Shown: positions 7,561-14,816, counted from the stretch's first letter. The stretch is DNA of 27,383 nucleotides from Clostridiales bacterium (GCA_003343885.1 QAKH01000058.1:1-27383), one strand, 5' to 3'. The notes: generated by a model from the letters alone, not told the origin. Translations and numbers: made by a program.

Positions 7561-7650
7561 TCAGCCCCAGAAGCAACAGAGTATGATGACTGCAATAAGA
7601 ATGATAAGCCAAATGTTATCATCAAAAGCATTTCCCAAGCAACCTGACAT
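7561..7650 (-). CDS. 29-residue hydrophobic membrane peptide
   Basis: The peptide starts MSGCLGNAFDDNIW, continues with one hydrophobic segment LIILIAVIILCCFWG, and ends at a TGA (7561-7563). The start codon (7648-7650) follows an ideal Shine-Dalgarno AAGGAGGAG at 5-base spacing, and the gene is closed by a strong terminator at 7451-7488. It resembles the very short Gly/Cys plus hydrophobic-tail peptides common in Clostridia and Bacilli (some annotated as YjcZ-like), but I cannot assign a family with certainty. One transmembrane helix at about residues 14-28, with acidic residues before it, is the only visible feature. The CC pair at the end of the helix is notable. The function is unknown; it could be a membrane or spore-envelope peptide. 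Confidence 0.7.
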   Translation of the reverse strand: MSGCLGNAFDDNIWLIILIAVIILCCFWG

Positions 7651-7827
7651 GGATACTCCTCCTTACCCATTATTTGCGGCGGATTAAGTTATCTCTTCTT
7701 TCCACCGCCTGTTGTATTGTATGCCGCCGGTAAAAAAGTGTTACCGGTAAAACAGAAAGTGCCTCGGAACAATTCGGAGTTATTTGCATAACATGATATT
7801 AAAAGCCTAAGAAAGGGAGATAATATC

Positions 7828-8940
7828 ATGAATAATAAACCTTATGTGCAGGAAATAAACGACTTACAGAACAAATGTGCACATTATTTTGCTGCGGCAA
7901 ATACATACAAGGGTTTCGAAAGTTTTTTTGACGAAATATTTAATACAGAAAAGCTTGAAAGAATATATATACTGAAGGGCGGCCCCGGGGCAGGCAAGAG
8001 TACATTAATGAAAAAGGCCGCTTTAACTGCGCAAAGCAAAGGACTTACCCCCACATGCTTTCACTGTTCTTCAGATCCGCTCTCGCTTGACGGCGTGGTA
8101 ATAAAAGAAATGAAAACGGCAATACTTGACGGTACCGCTCCTCACGTATTTGATCCGAAATACGCCGGAGCTAAAGAAATAATAGTTAATCTCGGTGAGG
8201 CGTGGAACCTTGAAAGTCTTGCGAGAGACTGTGCAGAAATAGTTTCGCTTACGTCTGGTAAATCTAAAAGGTACAGAGCGGCTTACAGACTTTTAGACGG
8301 CGCAAAAAGCGCTTCTGACGAGCTGACCGATATAGGGCGGGAATGCCTTGATATTGAAAAGATGAAAGGCGCTGTCAATCGATTTTGCGAAAAAGCACTG
8401 CGAAAAGGGGATTCAGTCGGTTCTCAGGTTGCTGTTGCAGACGCAATAAGCTGTGACGGACTTGTAAGATTCTTCACGCCGGAGAAACAGGCGGAATCTT
8501 TGTACTTCGTAAAAGACGCTAAGAATACAGCTCCTATATTCTTTAAAGAACTTGAACAAAAGGCCATATCGGCAGGAGTTGAAACAATCAGGGGAATATG
8601 TCCGCTTGATCCGAAACAGTGTTCATTCTTATATTTTCCGGCTCGTTCTGTGTGTGTGAGCATGTACGATGACGATTTCTGCAAACAGCTTGAGCATGCT
8701 GAGCGACAGTATAAAATCATAAATCTCGGACGATTTTTCAATACCGCTGAATTCAGAAAATCAAGAGAAAGATACCGTTTTATAGAAAAATGTAAGGACG
8801 CCCTTATGGCTCAGGCATGCAAAGAACTCGAACAGGCTGGGAAAGACCATGCACAGTTAGAAAAAATATATGCAAAAGCTACTGATTACGAGAAAATCTC
8901 ATATATGAGCGCAGATATTATTTCAAAAATGTTTAAGTAA
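7828..8940 (+). CDS. P-loop ATPase of the PRK06851 type
   Basis: This 370-residue cytoplasmic protein has a clear Walker A motif GGPGAGKST (51-59). It also carries the signature of an uncharacterised Firmicutes NTPase family ('FHCSSDPLSLDGVVIKEMK' and 'DGTAPHVFDPKY', about 78-114), which I recognise as PRK06851-like. A helical middle part follows (about 130-200), then a second alpha/beta region (about 210-300) and a charged helical C-terminus. The start at 7828 follows AAAGGGAG. A terminator lies about 57 bases after the stop, so the gene appears to stand alone. No biological role is established for the family, to my knowledge. Confidence 0.85.
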   Translation: MNNKPYVQEINDLQNKCAHYFAAANTYKGFESFFDEIFNTEKLERIYILKGGPGAGKSTLMKKAALTAQSKGLTPTCFHCSSDPLSLDGVVIKEMKTAILDGTAPHVFDPKYAGAKEIIVNLGEAWNLESLARDCAEIVSLTSGKSKRYRAAYRLLDGAKSASDELTDIGRECLDIEKMKGAVNRFCEKALRKGDSVGSQVAVADAISCDGLVRFFTPEKQAESLYFVKDAKNTAPIFFKELEQKAISAGVETIRGICPLDPKQCSFLYFPARSVCVSMYDDDFCKQLEHAERQYKIINLGRFFNTAEFRKSRERYRFIEKCKDALMAQACKELEQAGKDHAQLEKIYAKATDYEKISYMSADIISKMFK

Positions 8941-8996
8941 GCATGTACAATTATATTATATTTTAACGCTGCAGGCTGTGTTTTTACAGCAGAAAA

Positions 8997-9023
8997 TGAC
9001 GCCCGTCTTTAAGACGGACGTCA
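8997..9023. terminator. Terminator between two convergent genes
   Basis: The arms TGACG-C-CCGTCTT (8997-9009) and AAGACGG-A-CGTCA (9011-9023) form a stem with one mismatch. CCCTTTTATT follows on the plus strand. Confidence 0.75.
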
Positions 9024-9067
9024 CCCTTTTATTATACATGTTATAATAACATACAACCATTATGCGA

Positions 9068-9892
9068 TTACACGGACAAAACTCTCGTAAGCGAGTACAA
9101 ACCGAAACAAACGCACATTATATTGTGTAAAAGATTTGCAGAATCAAAAATCCAGAAAGCGCAAACCAAAAGATAAGAAAGTATGACTACCGTGGTTAAA
9201 ACCGTGGAAGTAAGACCGAGAGCAAAGTATTTTGCTGTGAGTTTGGCTAATTGTTTCGGCTTTTTGTCACCTTTCAGAAAGCGGCTTACGGAGAACTCAG
9301 CCTCAGTTACAAAAAACATCATAATGAATATCAGTGTGAGAAGTGAAAAAGAGCGCTGAGAAGCGTTTATCTGGTGTGTTGTGTCTATGAAAATTATTAT
9401 TGCCCTGACAGCAGTGAAAAGTGCGGGGAACAGAGGAAGCAGACTGTATGTTGCAGGAGCGTCCTTGTCTATCTTTGCACCTCTGAAACAAACAAGGAAA
9501 AAATAAATAGCCGACGGTATACAAAGAACAGCTTCAGCACAGGACAGAAACGTAAATGAGCTTTTGTCCTTTATAAAGCCGTAAACTAAGTAGACAAACA
9601 TTGCAGTCGTCATAAGCGCGCAAATTGAAGAAGAAAAGGCGACCATGACAGACTCATTTTTGATCGGCCGTTCAAACTCATATTTTCTCACAAACAAGTA
9701 CGTTGCAAGCGCAATAGCTAACAGCACAAACAACAATGCGGAAAATATGCTTCCGGATTTTGCGTCTGTGTAAAGACCGTTTGCCGGATCAATATGGTAA
9801 AACAGTAAAAAAACACGGTACACGGCGAGAAAGGCAGAGAGGGAAACGCAGACCACCGCCGCTATTTTTAAATTTTTCTTATCACTTATCAT
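9068..9892 (-). CDS. Polytopic membrane protein of unknown function
   Basis: I do not recognise a family. The frame can begin at GTG 9967, ATG 9952 or ATG 9892. I prefer 9892 (MISDKKNLKIAAVV), because the first transmembrane helix starts right after it; AAAGGA stands upstream at a long 15-base spacing, so the start is uncertain. The 274-residue protein has about seven hydrophobic segments separated by short charged loops (for example KYEFERPIKNE, FRGAKIDKDA and FLKGDKKPKQ). This points to an integral membrane protein with little soluble mass. No transporter or enzyme motif is visible. It has its own promoter at 9996-10023 and is divergent from the oxidoreductase gene. Confidence 0.75.
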   Translation of the reverse strand: MISDKKNLKIAAVVCVSLSAFLAVYRVFLLFYHIDPANGLYTDAKSGSIFSALLFVLLAIALATYLFVRKYEFERPIKNESVMVAFSSSICALMTTAMFVYLVYGFIKDKSSFTFLSCAEAVLCIPSAIYFFLVCFRGAKIDKDAPATYSLLPLFPALFTAVRAIIIFIDTTHQINASQRSFSLLTLIFIMMFFVTEAEFSVSRFLKGDKKPKQLAKLTAKYFALGLTSTVLTTVVILSYLLVCAFWIFDSANLLHNIMCVCFGLYSLTRVLSV

Positions 9893-9995
9893 AAGAGTAA
9901 CGGAAAATCCTTTCGTATAGTGGACAAGAATTTTTTGGCAACCGGCAAGCATAAAAAATCCGGTCACAAGCTATAATTCAAGTTTTTCATTCAAT

Positions 9996-10023
9996 ATTAT
10001 AATTCCGGCAACTGTAAAGTCAA
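9996..10023 (-). promoter_or_regulatory. Sigma-A promoter of the membrane protein gene
   Basis: The minus strand shows -35 TTGACT (10018-10023), a 16-base spacer and -10 TATAAT (9996-10001). Confidence 0.65.
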
Positions 10024-10157
10024 TTGATTTGCCTCTTAATTTACAGCTTATATATTAAAAATATACAATTATGCCGGATGAGCATGTGCGGACAGTATCA
10101 TAAGAAGATGTGCGGAAGTAAAGCGGTATTTCAGAACAGGCATTTGCGCTGTATTTG

Positions 10158-10185
10158 TTGCAAATGTGTAAAAATATGGTATAAT
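10158..10185 (+). promoter_or_regulatory. Sigma-A promoter of the oxidoreductase gene
   Basis: The plus strand shows -35 TTGCAA (10158-10163), a 16-base spacer and an extended -10 (TGGTATAAT, hexamer 10180-10185). The leader before the GTG start is about 65 bases. Confidence 0.6.
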
Positions 10186-10258
10186 AAATTCATGAGCAAA
10201 GCAAAAGACAGCACTTAACGAGAATAATGTCGGGAAGAATGTAAGGAGAGATATAAAC

Positions 10259-11419
10259 GTGAAAAGGAAAATAAATATAGCGCTTGTGGGATCGGGAGCT
10301 ATGGGACGAGCTCATTCGGCGGCAGTTGCAAATTTGAGGTATTGTTATAAAAATTTGCCTTTCGAGCCGGTACTGCACACGCTTGTTACGGGAGATCCGG
10401 AAAAAGCACCCGAAAAGGCTTCGGAACTTGGTTTTAAATGCTATACGGACAGCCTTGAGAAAGCGGTAAGCGACGAAAATATAGACGTGGTGGATATATG
10501 CACTCCTAATATGTGCCACTATGAGCAGGTTAAGACAGCACTTGAAAACGGTAAAAACGTGCTGTGCGAAAAGCCGCTTGCGGTAAATGCTTCCCAGGCA
10601 AAGGAGTTAGAAATGCTTGCGGGAAAATCAGGCAAGATATGCGGTGTTGTTTTTAATAACCGCCATCTTCCGGCAGCAATCAGGGCAAGACAGCTGGTTT
10701 CAGAAGGAAGACTCGGAAGAATTATTTCTTTCCGCAGTGCTTACCTCCACTCCTCATCGACCGATCCGCAAAAGCCGGCAGGCTGGAAACAAAATAAAGA
10801 TATTTGCGGAGGCGGAGTGCTGTTCGACCTCGGCTCTCACGCAATAGATCTGTTAAATTTCGTGCTAGGTCCCGAAAAAGAGAATAAAATAGCCTCTCTT
10901 ACCGGACTTTCACAGATAGCATATCCGGTGCGTGCCGGTCAGAACGGCGAAAAGTGGTCTACAAATGCAGACGAGGCTTTTTATATAACTGCTCGTCTTG
11001 AAGGAGGAGCCTGCGGCACTGTCGAGGTAAGCAAAGTCTGCGTAGGCGCAAACGACGATTTTACCCTTGATATATACGGAACAAACGGAGCTCTGAAATT
11101 CAATTTGATGAACCCGAATTATCTGTATTTTTATGACGCCGCTCGCCCGGCTTCTCCGAATGGAGGCGACAGAGGTTTTACGGCAATAGAATGTGTCAAC
11201 CGATACGATATACCGGAATCTGTTTTTCCCGGAATGAGAGCTCCGATAGGCTGGTTCAGAGGCCATATCCACGGAATGTATGAATATCTGTCGGCAGTGC
11301 ATGAAAACCGTCATTTTTATCCCGATTTTTCCGACGGCGCATATGTAAATCTGATTATGGAAAAGGCGTATTTGTCGGACTCCGAAAGAAGAGAAGTTAC
11401 AGTAGAAACCGATTGTTAG
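10259..11419 (+). CDS. Gfo/Idh/MocA-family NAD(P)-dependent oxidoreductase
   Basis: This 386-residue enzyme starts at GTG after AAGGAGAG. Residues about 1-125 are the Rossmann NAD(P)-binding domain (ALVGSGAMG, with G11, G13 and G16). The family signature is CEKPLAVN, with E104, K105 and P106. The C-terminal alpha/beta domain (about 130-370) carries 'GGGVLFDLGSHAIDLL', where D190 and H194 are the usual catalytic positions. The family oxidises or reduces sugars, inositols and their derivatives. The substrate cannot be named, because neighbouring genes give no sugar pathway. The gene following it is a GntR-like remnant with its own promoter. Confidence 0.92.
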   Translation: MKRKINIALVGSGAMGRAHSAAVANLRYCYKNLPFEPVLHTLVTGDPEKAPEKASELGFKCYTDSLEKAVSDENIDVVDICTPNMCHYEQVKTALENGKNVLCEKPLAVNASQAKELEMLAGKSGKICGVVFNNRHLPAAIRARQLVSEGRLGRIISFRSAYLHSSSTDPQKPAGWKQNKDICGGGVLFDLGSHAIDLLNFVLGPEKENKIASLTGLSQIAYPVRAGQNGEKWSTNADEAFYITARLEGGACGTVEVSKVCVGANDDFTLDIYGTNGALKFNLMNPNYLYFYDAARPASPNGGDRGFTAIECVNRYDIPESVFPGMRAPIGWFRGHIHGMYEYLSAVHENRHFYPDFSDGAYVNLIMEKAYLSDSERREVTVETDC

Positions 11420-11431
11420 GCTAACTCAACC

Positions 11432-11484
11432 TTGACAAAAGGAATACTTGGTGGTATACTCAGCTTGTATATACCTGTATACAA
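11432..11484 (+). promoter_or_regulatory. Consensus promoter with palindromic operator before the GntR-like gene
   Basis: A -35 TTGACA (11432-11437), 17-base spacer and -10 TATACT (11455-11460) are present. A perfect palindrome TTGTATA-N6-TATACAA (11465-11484) covers the expected start point. It is of the kind bound by GntR-type dimers, so autoregulation is likely, at least ancestrally. Confidence 0.7.
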
Positions 11485-11500
11485 AAAGGAGGAGAGCGGA

Positions 11501-11809
11501 TTGGCAGAACATAAAAACTCGGTATACAAAAAAATCAGCGAAGAAATAGCCGGCAAAATTAGAAGCGGAGAATACCCGGAAGGAAGCCGCAAAAGTGAAT
11601 TTACCGGCTGTCTTTATGACGAAGAAAAAGTGAAAGAAACACTTGTATCAGTAATCCAAGAGATAGCTCAAGATGCTGAGAATCTAAGCGCACATGAAAG
11701 TACTGCCCTGACGGTCATGATACCTCCCGTAATCTATGAAGGGCACACTTCCTGCAGCGCCGCCGTCAGCAGCCGTACTCGAAAAGGTATGTCTGACTAC
11801 TTGCTGTGA
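11501..11809 (+). CDS. Truncated GntR-family regulator remnant
   Basis: The likely start is TTG at 11501, following AAGGAGGAGAG; a longer frame from 11432 begins inside the promoter. The 102-residue product begins like a GntR regulator (residues about 6-30, 'SVYKKISEEIAGKIRSGEYP' then EGSR). It then lacks everything that should follow GSR, namely LPSE, the recognition helix and the wing. The next part ('YDEEKVKETLVSVIQEIAQ') could be the linker after the wing of a GntR protein, as expected from an internal deletion of about 40 codons. The last 40 residues match nothing I know. The promoter and palindromic operator remain intact. It is best read as a decayed regulator, but a working mini-protein cannot be excluded. 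Confidence 0.55.
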   Translation: MAEHKNSVYKKISEEIAGKIRSGEYPEGSRKSEFTGCLYDEEKVKETLVSVIQEIAQDAENLSAHESTALTVMIPPVIYEGHTSCSAAVSSRTRKGMSDYLL

Positions 11810-11868
11810 GAACCGGGCACGTTGTTACGGGTCGTTGTTAAGTATAATAGGAGAAAGGGGAATGACGA

Positions 11869-12597
11869 GTGCCGCTTGTACGTCTTGATAAATTTTTGTC
11901 CGATGCGCTTGTTTTGAGCAGAAAGGACGTCTGTTCGGCAATCCGTTCCGGACGAGTTTTTGTTGACGGAAAATGTGAGAAAAAGGCGGACAGAAAGGTG
12001 GACGCGTGCCAAAACGAAGTAACTTTTGACGGAGCCAAAGTTCGTTATCAGCCATACATTTATATCATGCTGAATAAGCCGGCAGGCCTTGTGTGCGCAA
12101 ACGATGACAAGCGGGAAAAAACCGTAATGTCGCTGTTTCCGAAAGAGTATATTGACAAGGGAATTACCTGTGTTGGAAGATTGGATAAAGACACTGTCGG
12201 ACTGCTGCTTCTTACAAATGACGGTGTGCTTTCTCACTGTTTGCTTTCTCCTAAGAAACATGCCGAAAAAACGTATCTTGTAACGGCTGATAAACCTTTT
12301 GTACCGGAAGATGTGTGCGTTATGGAAAAAGGAATAGTAATAGACGGAAAAAATACCGCGCCGGCTGTTTTAGAGCTTATGCCTGTGCCGTCAGATCCGT
12401 TTACGGCACGTGTTACGCTTACGGAAGGAAAATTCCACGAGGTCAAGCGGCTGTGCTATGCCTGCGGACAAAAAGAGGTAACCCGGCTTGTGAGAACTCA
12501 TTTTGCAGGACTTCCTTTGGACAGCACTTTAAATGAAGGACAGTGGCGTACCCTTAATGATGAGGAAATAAAACATTTAAATAATTATAAAAATTAA
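11869..12597 (+). CDS. RsuA/RluB-type rRNA pseudouridine synthase
   Basis: This 242-residue enzyme starts at GTG (MPLVRLDKFLSDAL) after AAAGGGG. Residues about 1-60 form an S4 RNA-binding domain, and residues about 62-230 the pseudouridine synthase core. The catalytic motif is VGRLDKDTVGLLLLTNDG, with the nucleophile D106. Motifs YIMLNKPAGLVC and KFHEVKRLCYACG are also typical. The small size and single S4 domain fit the RsuA group, which modifies 16S rRNA, but RluB/E/F cannot be excluded. A possible -10 TATAAT lies at 11843-11848. No terminator is visible before the leader region at 12628. Confidence 0.92.
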   Translation: MPLVRLDKFLSDALVLSRKDVCSAIRSGRVFVDGKCEKKADRKVDACQNEVTFDGAKVRYQPYIYIMLNKPAGLVCANDDKREKTVMSLFPKEYIDKGITCVGRLDKDTVGLLLLTNDGVLSHCLLSPKKHAEKTYLVTADKPFVPEDVCVMEKGIVIDGKNTAPAVLELMPVPSDPFTARVTLTEGKFHEVKRLCYACGQKEVTRLVRTHFAGLPLDSTLNEGQWRTLNDEEIKHLNNYKN

Positions 12598-12627
12598 TTA
12601 CAAAGTCACAAAATATACACACTTCAC

Positions 12628-12636
12628 TGATATACT
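12628..12636 (+). promoter_or_regulatory. Extended -10 promoter of the attenuator-CoA ligase unit
   Basis: TGATATACT is an extended -10 (hexamer 12631-12636) without a good -35. It would start transcription near 12643, about 33 bases before the leader peptide start codon. Confidence 0.5.
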
Positions 12637-12675
12637 GAGAAAGTTAGATTAGATATTTTTTTATCGAGGTAATAA

Positions 12676-12726
12676 ATGAGAACGTCGCATAAAGCCGAGA
12701 AATATTACTACTATTACTACGTTTAG
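12676..12726 (+). CDS. Leader peptide with six consecutive Tyr codons
   Basis: The 16-residue product is MRTSHKAEKYYYYYYV, ending at TAG (12724-12726). A Shine-Dalgarno GAGGT stands 6 bases before the ATG. The Tyr codons occupy 12703-12720, directly before a set of alternative hairpins that ends in an intrinsic terminator. This is the architecture of a ribosome-mediated attenuation leader such as pheL or trpL. A ribosome starved of charged tRNA-Tyr would stall on the run. A ribosome with ample Tyr would reach the stop codon and cover the first arm of the downstream structure, which begins at the last base of the stop codon. The peptide itself probably has no function after synthesis. Confidence 0.85.
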   Translation: MRTSHKAEKYYYYYYV

Positions 12727-12815
12727 CACCGTATTTCGCAGCATAGATATTGTTTGCGGACCGGTGCATTTGGTTTTCCGCAGACGTTTGAAGGACTTAC
12801 GCCCTGCGGCAAACC
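12726..12815 (+). promoter_or_regulatory. Tyr-responsive attenuator: mutually exclusive hairpins
   Basis: Four overlapping pairings can be drawn. A:B pairs GCACCG (12726-12731) with CGGTGC (12762-12767) and TTCGCA (12735-12740) with TGCGGA (12755-12760). B:C pairs GTTTGCGGA (12752-12760) with TCCGCAGAC (12777-12785). C:D pairs GGTTT-T-CCGCAG (12772-12783) with CTGCGG-C-AAACC (12804-12815), 11 base pairs with one mismatch; this is the antiterminator. D:E is the terminator at 12801-12822. Predicted logic: a ribosome stalled on the Tyr codons leaves A free, so A:B forms, C pairs with D and transcription continues. A ribosome at the stop codon covers A, so B:C forms and the terminator folds. No T-box motif is present. 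Confidence 0.8.
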
Positions 12816-12833
12816 GCAGGGCTTTTTGTTTGT
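12801..12833 (+). terminator. Intrinsic terminator of the Tyr attenuator
   Basis: A perfect 9-base stem GCCCTGCGG (12801-12809) / CCGCAGGGC (12814-12822) has loop CAAA and is followed by TTTTTGTTTG. It lies 121 bases before the CoA ligase start codon, so the ligase can be expressed only by readthrough or from an unseen promoter. Confidence 0.92.
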
Positions 12834-12943
12834 TTAAAAGTTTTAACACTGCACAGAAAAGAACATATATTTTCAGATACATTTACATTATTTAAAGATT
12901 ATTTCAAAGAATAAGGAAGCAAGAAAACAGGGAGAAAAACGTC

Positions 12944-14590
12944 ATGATAATCACAGACATTCTGACAAAAAACGCACAGCTTTACGGGAATGAAGTAAGC
13001 CTTATCGAGGTAAATCCCGAAATACAGGAAAGAATCGACAGGGCTTGGAAGGAATACGACTTGGTTGAGGCACTGCCAAAACCCATACACCGCAGAGAGC
13101 TGACTTGGGGCGAATTTGAGAGGGACGCAAATAAGCTTGCCCATCATTTTCTGTCTGAAGGCGTAACCAAAGGAAGTAAGGTAGCAATACTGTTAATGAA
13201 CTGTATCGGCTGGCTTCCGATGTATTTCGGAATACTCAAAACCGGAGCGGTTGTTTGTCCGATGAACTTCCGTTACAGCGCGCAGGAGATCAAGTATTGT
13301 CTTGAATTGTCAGAGAGCGACGTGCTTATTTTCGGTTCTGCGTTTATAAGCCGTATAAACGAAATAAAGGACAGCCTTACCGGTATAAAAGAATTTATAT
13401 TTGCCGGCAACAGGGAAGAGTGTCCGGAATATGCGTCTTTCTATGAGGACGTAGTAAAGGATATGCCTGGAACCAATGTGCATATCAGTATTTCCGAGGA
13501 CGATGACGCCGCAATATATTTTTCGTCCGGAACCACCGGTTTCCCAAAAGCGGTTTTACATACCCATAAATCTCTTCTTGCGTCTTGCTATACCGAGAAC
13601 AATAACCATTCTCAAACCAAGGACGATGTGTTCTTGTGTATTCCTCCTCTTTATCATACAGGCGCAAAGATGCACTGGTTCGGCAGCTTTTTAGTCGGAG
13701 GCAAGGCAGTGCTGTTAAGAGGCGTACAGCCTAACTGGATACTCAAGACGATTTCCGAAGAGCGTGTCACTATATGCTGGCTGCTTGTTCCGTGGGCGCA
13801 GGATATTTTGGATGCCATAGACAATGGCAGCGTAAATCTTGAGGATTACGATCTTTCTTGCTGGAGACTCATGCATATCGGCGCACAGCCTGTCCCGCCG
13901 AGTCTTATAAAGCGTTGGAAAAAACATTTTCCGAATCATCAGTATGATACCAACTACGGACTTACCGAGTCGCTCGGCCCGGGCTGCATCCACCTTGGCG
14001 TTGAAAATATCCACAAGGTCGGCGCAATAGGTATTCCCGGAAAAGGCTGGGAAGCTCAGATTTGGGACGAGAACCATAATCCTGTTGAAAAGGGAAAAGT
14101 TGGTGAACTTGCCGTAAAGGGCGTTTCAATAATGAAGTGCTACTACCGTGACGAAGAAGCGACTAAAAAATGCCTGTTCGGCGACTGGCTTCTCACCGGA
14201 GATATGGCGGAAATGGACGAGGACGGTTTTATTTACCTTGTTGACAGGAAAAAGGACGTAATCATAAGCGGAGGTGAAAACCTTTACCCGGTAGAGATAG
14301 AAAACTATATCCGTGCTTATGATAAAGTCAAGGACGTCGCGGTAATAGGAACGCCGGACAAGCGCTTGGGAGAAATCGCAACGGCTATCATTGAAATTAA
14401 AGACGGTATGACGTGTACATGCGAGGAAATAGAGAAATATTGCGAGGGCATGGCTCGATATAAGCGTCCGAAACAAATTATTTTTGACGATATTCCGAGA
14501 AATCCTACCGGAAAGATAGAAAAGCCGAAGCTGAGGAAAAAATACTGCGGCGAAGCTGTCGTGGCTCAGCAAAACGAAATAAAACTTTGA
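12944..14590 (+). CDS. AMP-forming acyl-CoA/aryl-CoA ligase under a Tyr-codon attenuator
   Basis: This 548-residue enzyme belongs to the ANL superfamily (class I adenylate-forming): it activates a carboxylic acid as acyl-AMP and transfers it to CoA. The P-loop is SSGTTGFPK (194-202), the Y-G-L-T-E motif is present (NYGLTES), the hinge region is YLVDRKKDVIISGGENLYP, and the catalytic lysine is K524 in NPTGK. The start follows GGGAGAAAAACGTC. The N-terminus is slightly extended by an insert rich in charged residues (about 24-50). Substrate class cannot be read from sequence. Control by a Tyr-codon attenuator suggests an aromatic acid linked to tyrosine metabolism, but that is inference. No partner gene follows: the next gene, rplS, has its own promoter. 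An imperfect terminator-like hairpin without a T tract overlaps the stop (14586-14614). Confidence 0.9.
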   Translation: MIITDILTKNAQLYGNEVSLIEVNPEIQERIDRAWKEYDLVEALPKPIHRRELTWGEFERDANKLAHHFLSEGVTKGSKVAILLMNCIGWLPMYFGILKTGAVVCPMNFRYSAQEIKYCLELSESDVLIFGSAFISRINEIKDSLTGIKEFIFAGNREECPEYASFYEDVVKDMPGTNVHISISEDDDAAIYFSSGTTGFPKAVLHTHKSLLASCYTENNNHSQTKDDVFLCIPPLYHTGAKMHWFGSFLVGGKAVLLRGVQPNWILKTISEERVTICWLLVPWAQDILDAIDNGSVNLEDYDLSCWRLMHIGAQPVPPSLIKRWKKHFPNHQYDTNYGLTESLGPGCIHLGVENIHKVGAIGIPGKGWEAQIWDENHNPVEKGKVGELAVKGVSIMKCYYRDEEATKKCLFGDWLLTGDMAEMDEDGFIYLVDRKKDVIISGGENLYPVEIENYIRAYDKVKDVAVIGTPDKRLGEIATAIIEIKDGMTCTCEEIEKYCEGMARYKRPKQIIFDDIPRNPTGKIEKPKLRKKYCGEAVVAQQNEIKL

Positions 14591-14693
14591 TGCTTTCGGC
14601 GGCTTTGCATCAAAGGCTGCCTGATTATGTGACGGTTGACAGCGTATAAGGCGTATAATTTACATTCAATTCACAAATAAATTGAAATAACCG

Positions 14694-14722
14694 TTGCAAA
14701 ACACAATACTATGTGATATAAT
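14694..14722 (+). promoter_or_regulatory. Sigma-A promoter of rplS
   Basis: A -35 TTGCAA (14694-14699), 17-base spacer and extended -10 (TGATATAAT, hexamer 14717-14722) are present. Confidence 0.75.
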
Positions 14723-14730
14723 CTACCTGT

Positions 14731-14793
14731 TACGATGTATAAGTATGTCGTGTAAAAAACGGACATTCCTCTGCCTTGCTGCGTATGAATGTC
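14731..14793 (+). promoter_or_regulatory. Probable L19 ribosomal-protein leader
   Basis: The roughly 88-base 5' leader of rplS can fold into a weak hairpin ACGA/TCGT (14732-14735 with 14748-14751) and a stronger one GACATTC/GAATGTC (14762-14768 with 14787-14793). The second ends just before the Shine-Dalgarno. Low-GC Gram-positive bacteria are known to have an autoregulatory L19 leader in this position. I infer the match from position and structure and have not compared it with the family model. Confidence 0.4.
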
Positions 14794-14816
14794 TTAAGAA
14801 TAAGGAGGAAAACCCA

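Larger units (their letters stand above)
9893..10258. other. Intergenic region with divergent promoters
   Basis: Apart from the two promoters listed separately and possible extra 5' codons of the membrane protein (up to 9967), I see no gene, RNA or repeat here. An 8-codon frame begins at 10192, at about the transcription start point of the plus-strand promoter, and is probably chance. Confidence 0.6.

Noticed and set aside
7396..7647. 83-codon plus-strand frame
   Set aside because: It overlaps the promoter of the CAP gene, a terminator and the well-supported minus-strand peptide; no ribosome site or family.
10192..10218. 8-residue frame MSKAKDST at the start of the oxidoreductase leader
   Set aside because: It begins at about the transcription start with no ribosome site, and no hairpins or codon runs follow it.
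12628..12833. T-box riboswitch for the leader before the CoA ligase
   Set aside because: No conserved T-box stretch (AGGGTGGNACCGCG) or stem I motifs; instead there is a translated leader with a Tyr run.
14586..14614. Terminator after the CoA ligase
   Set aside because: An 8-base stem (TTTGATGC/GCATCAAA) exists but no T tract follows, so it is not listed as a terminator.
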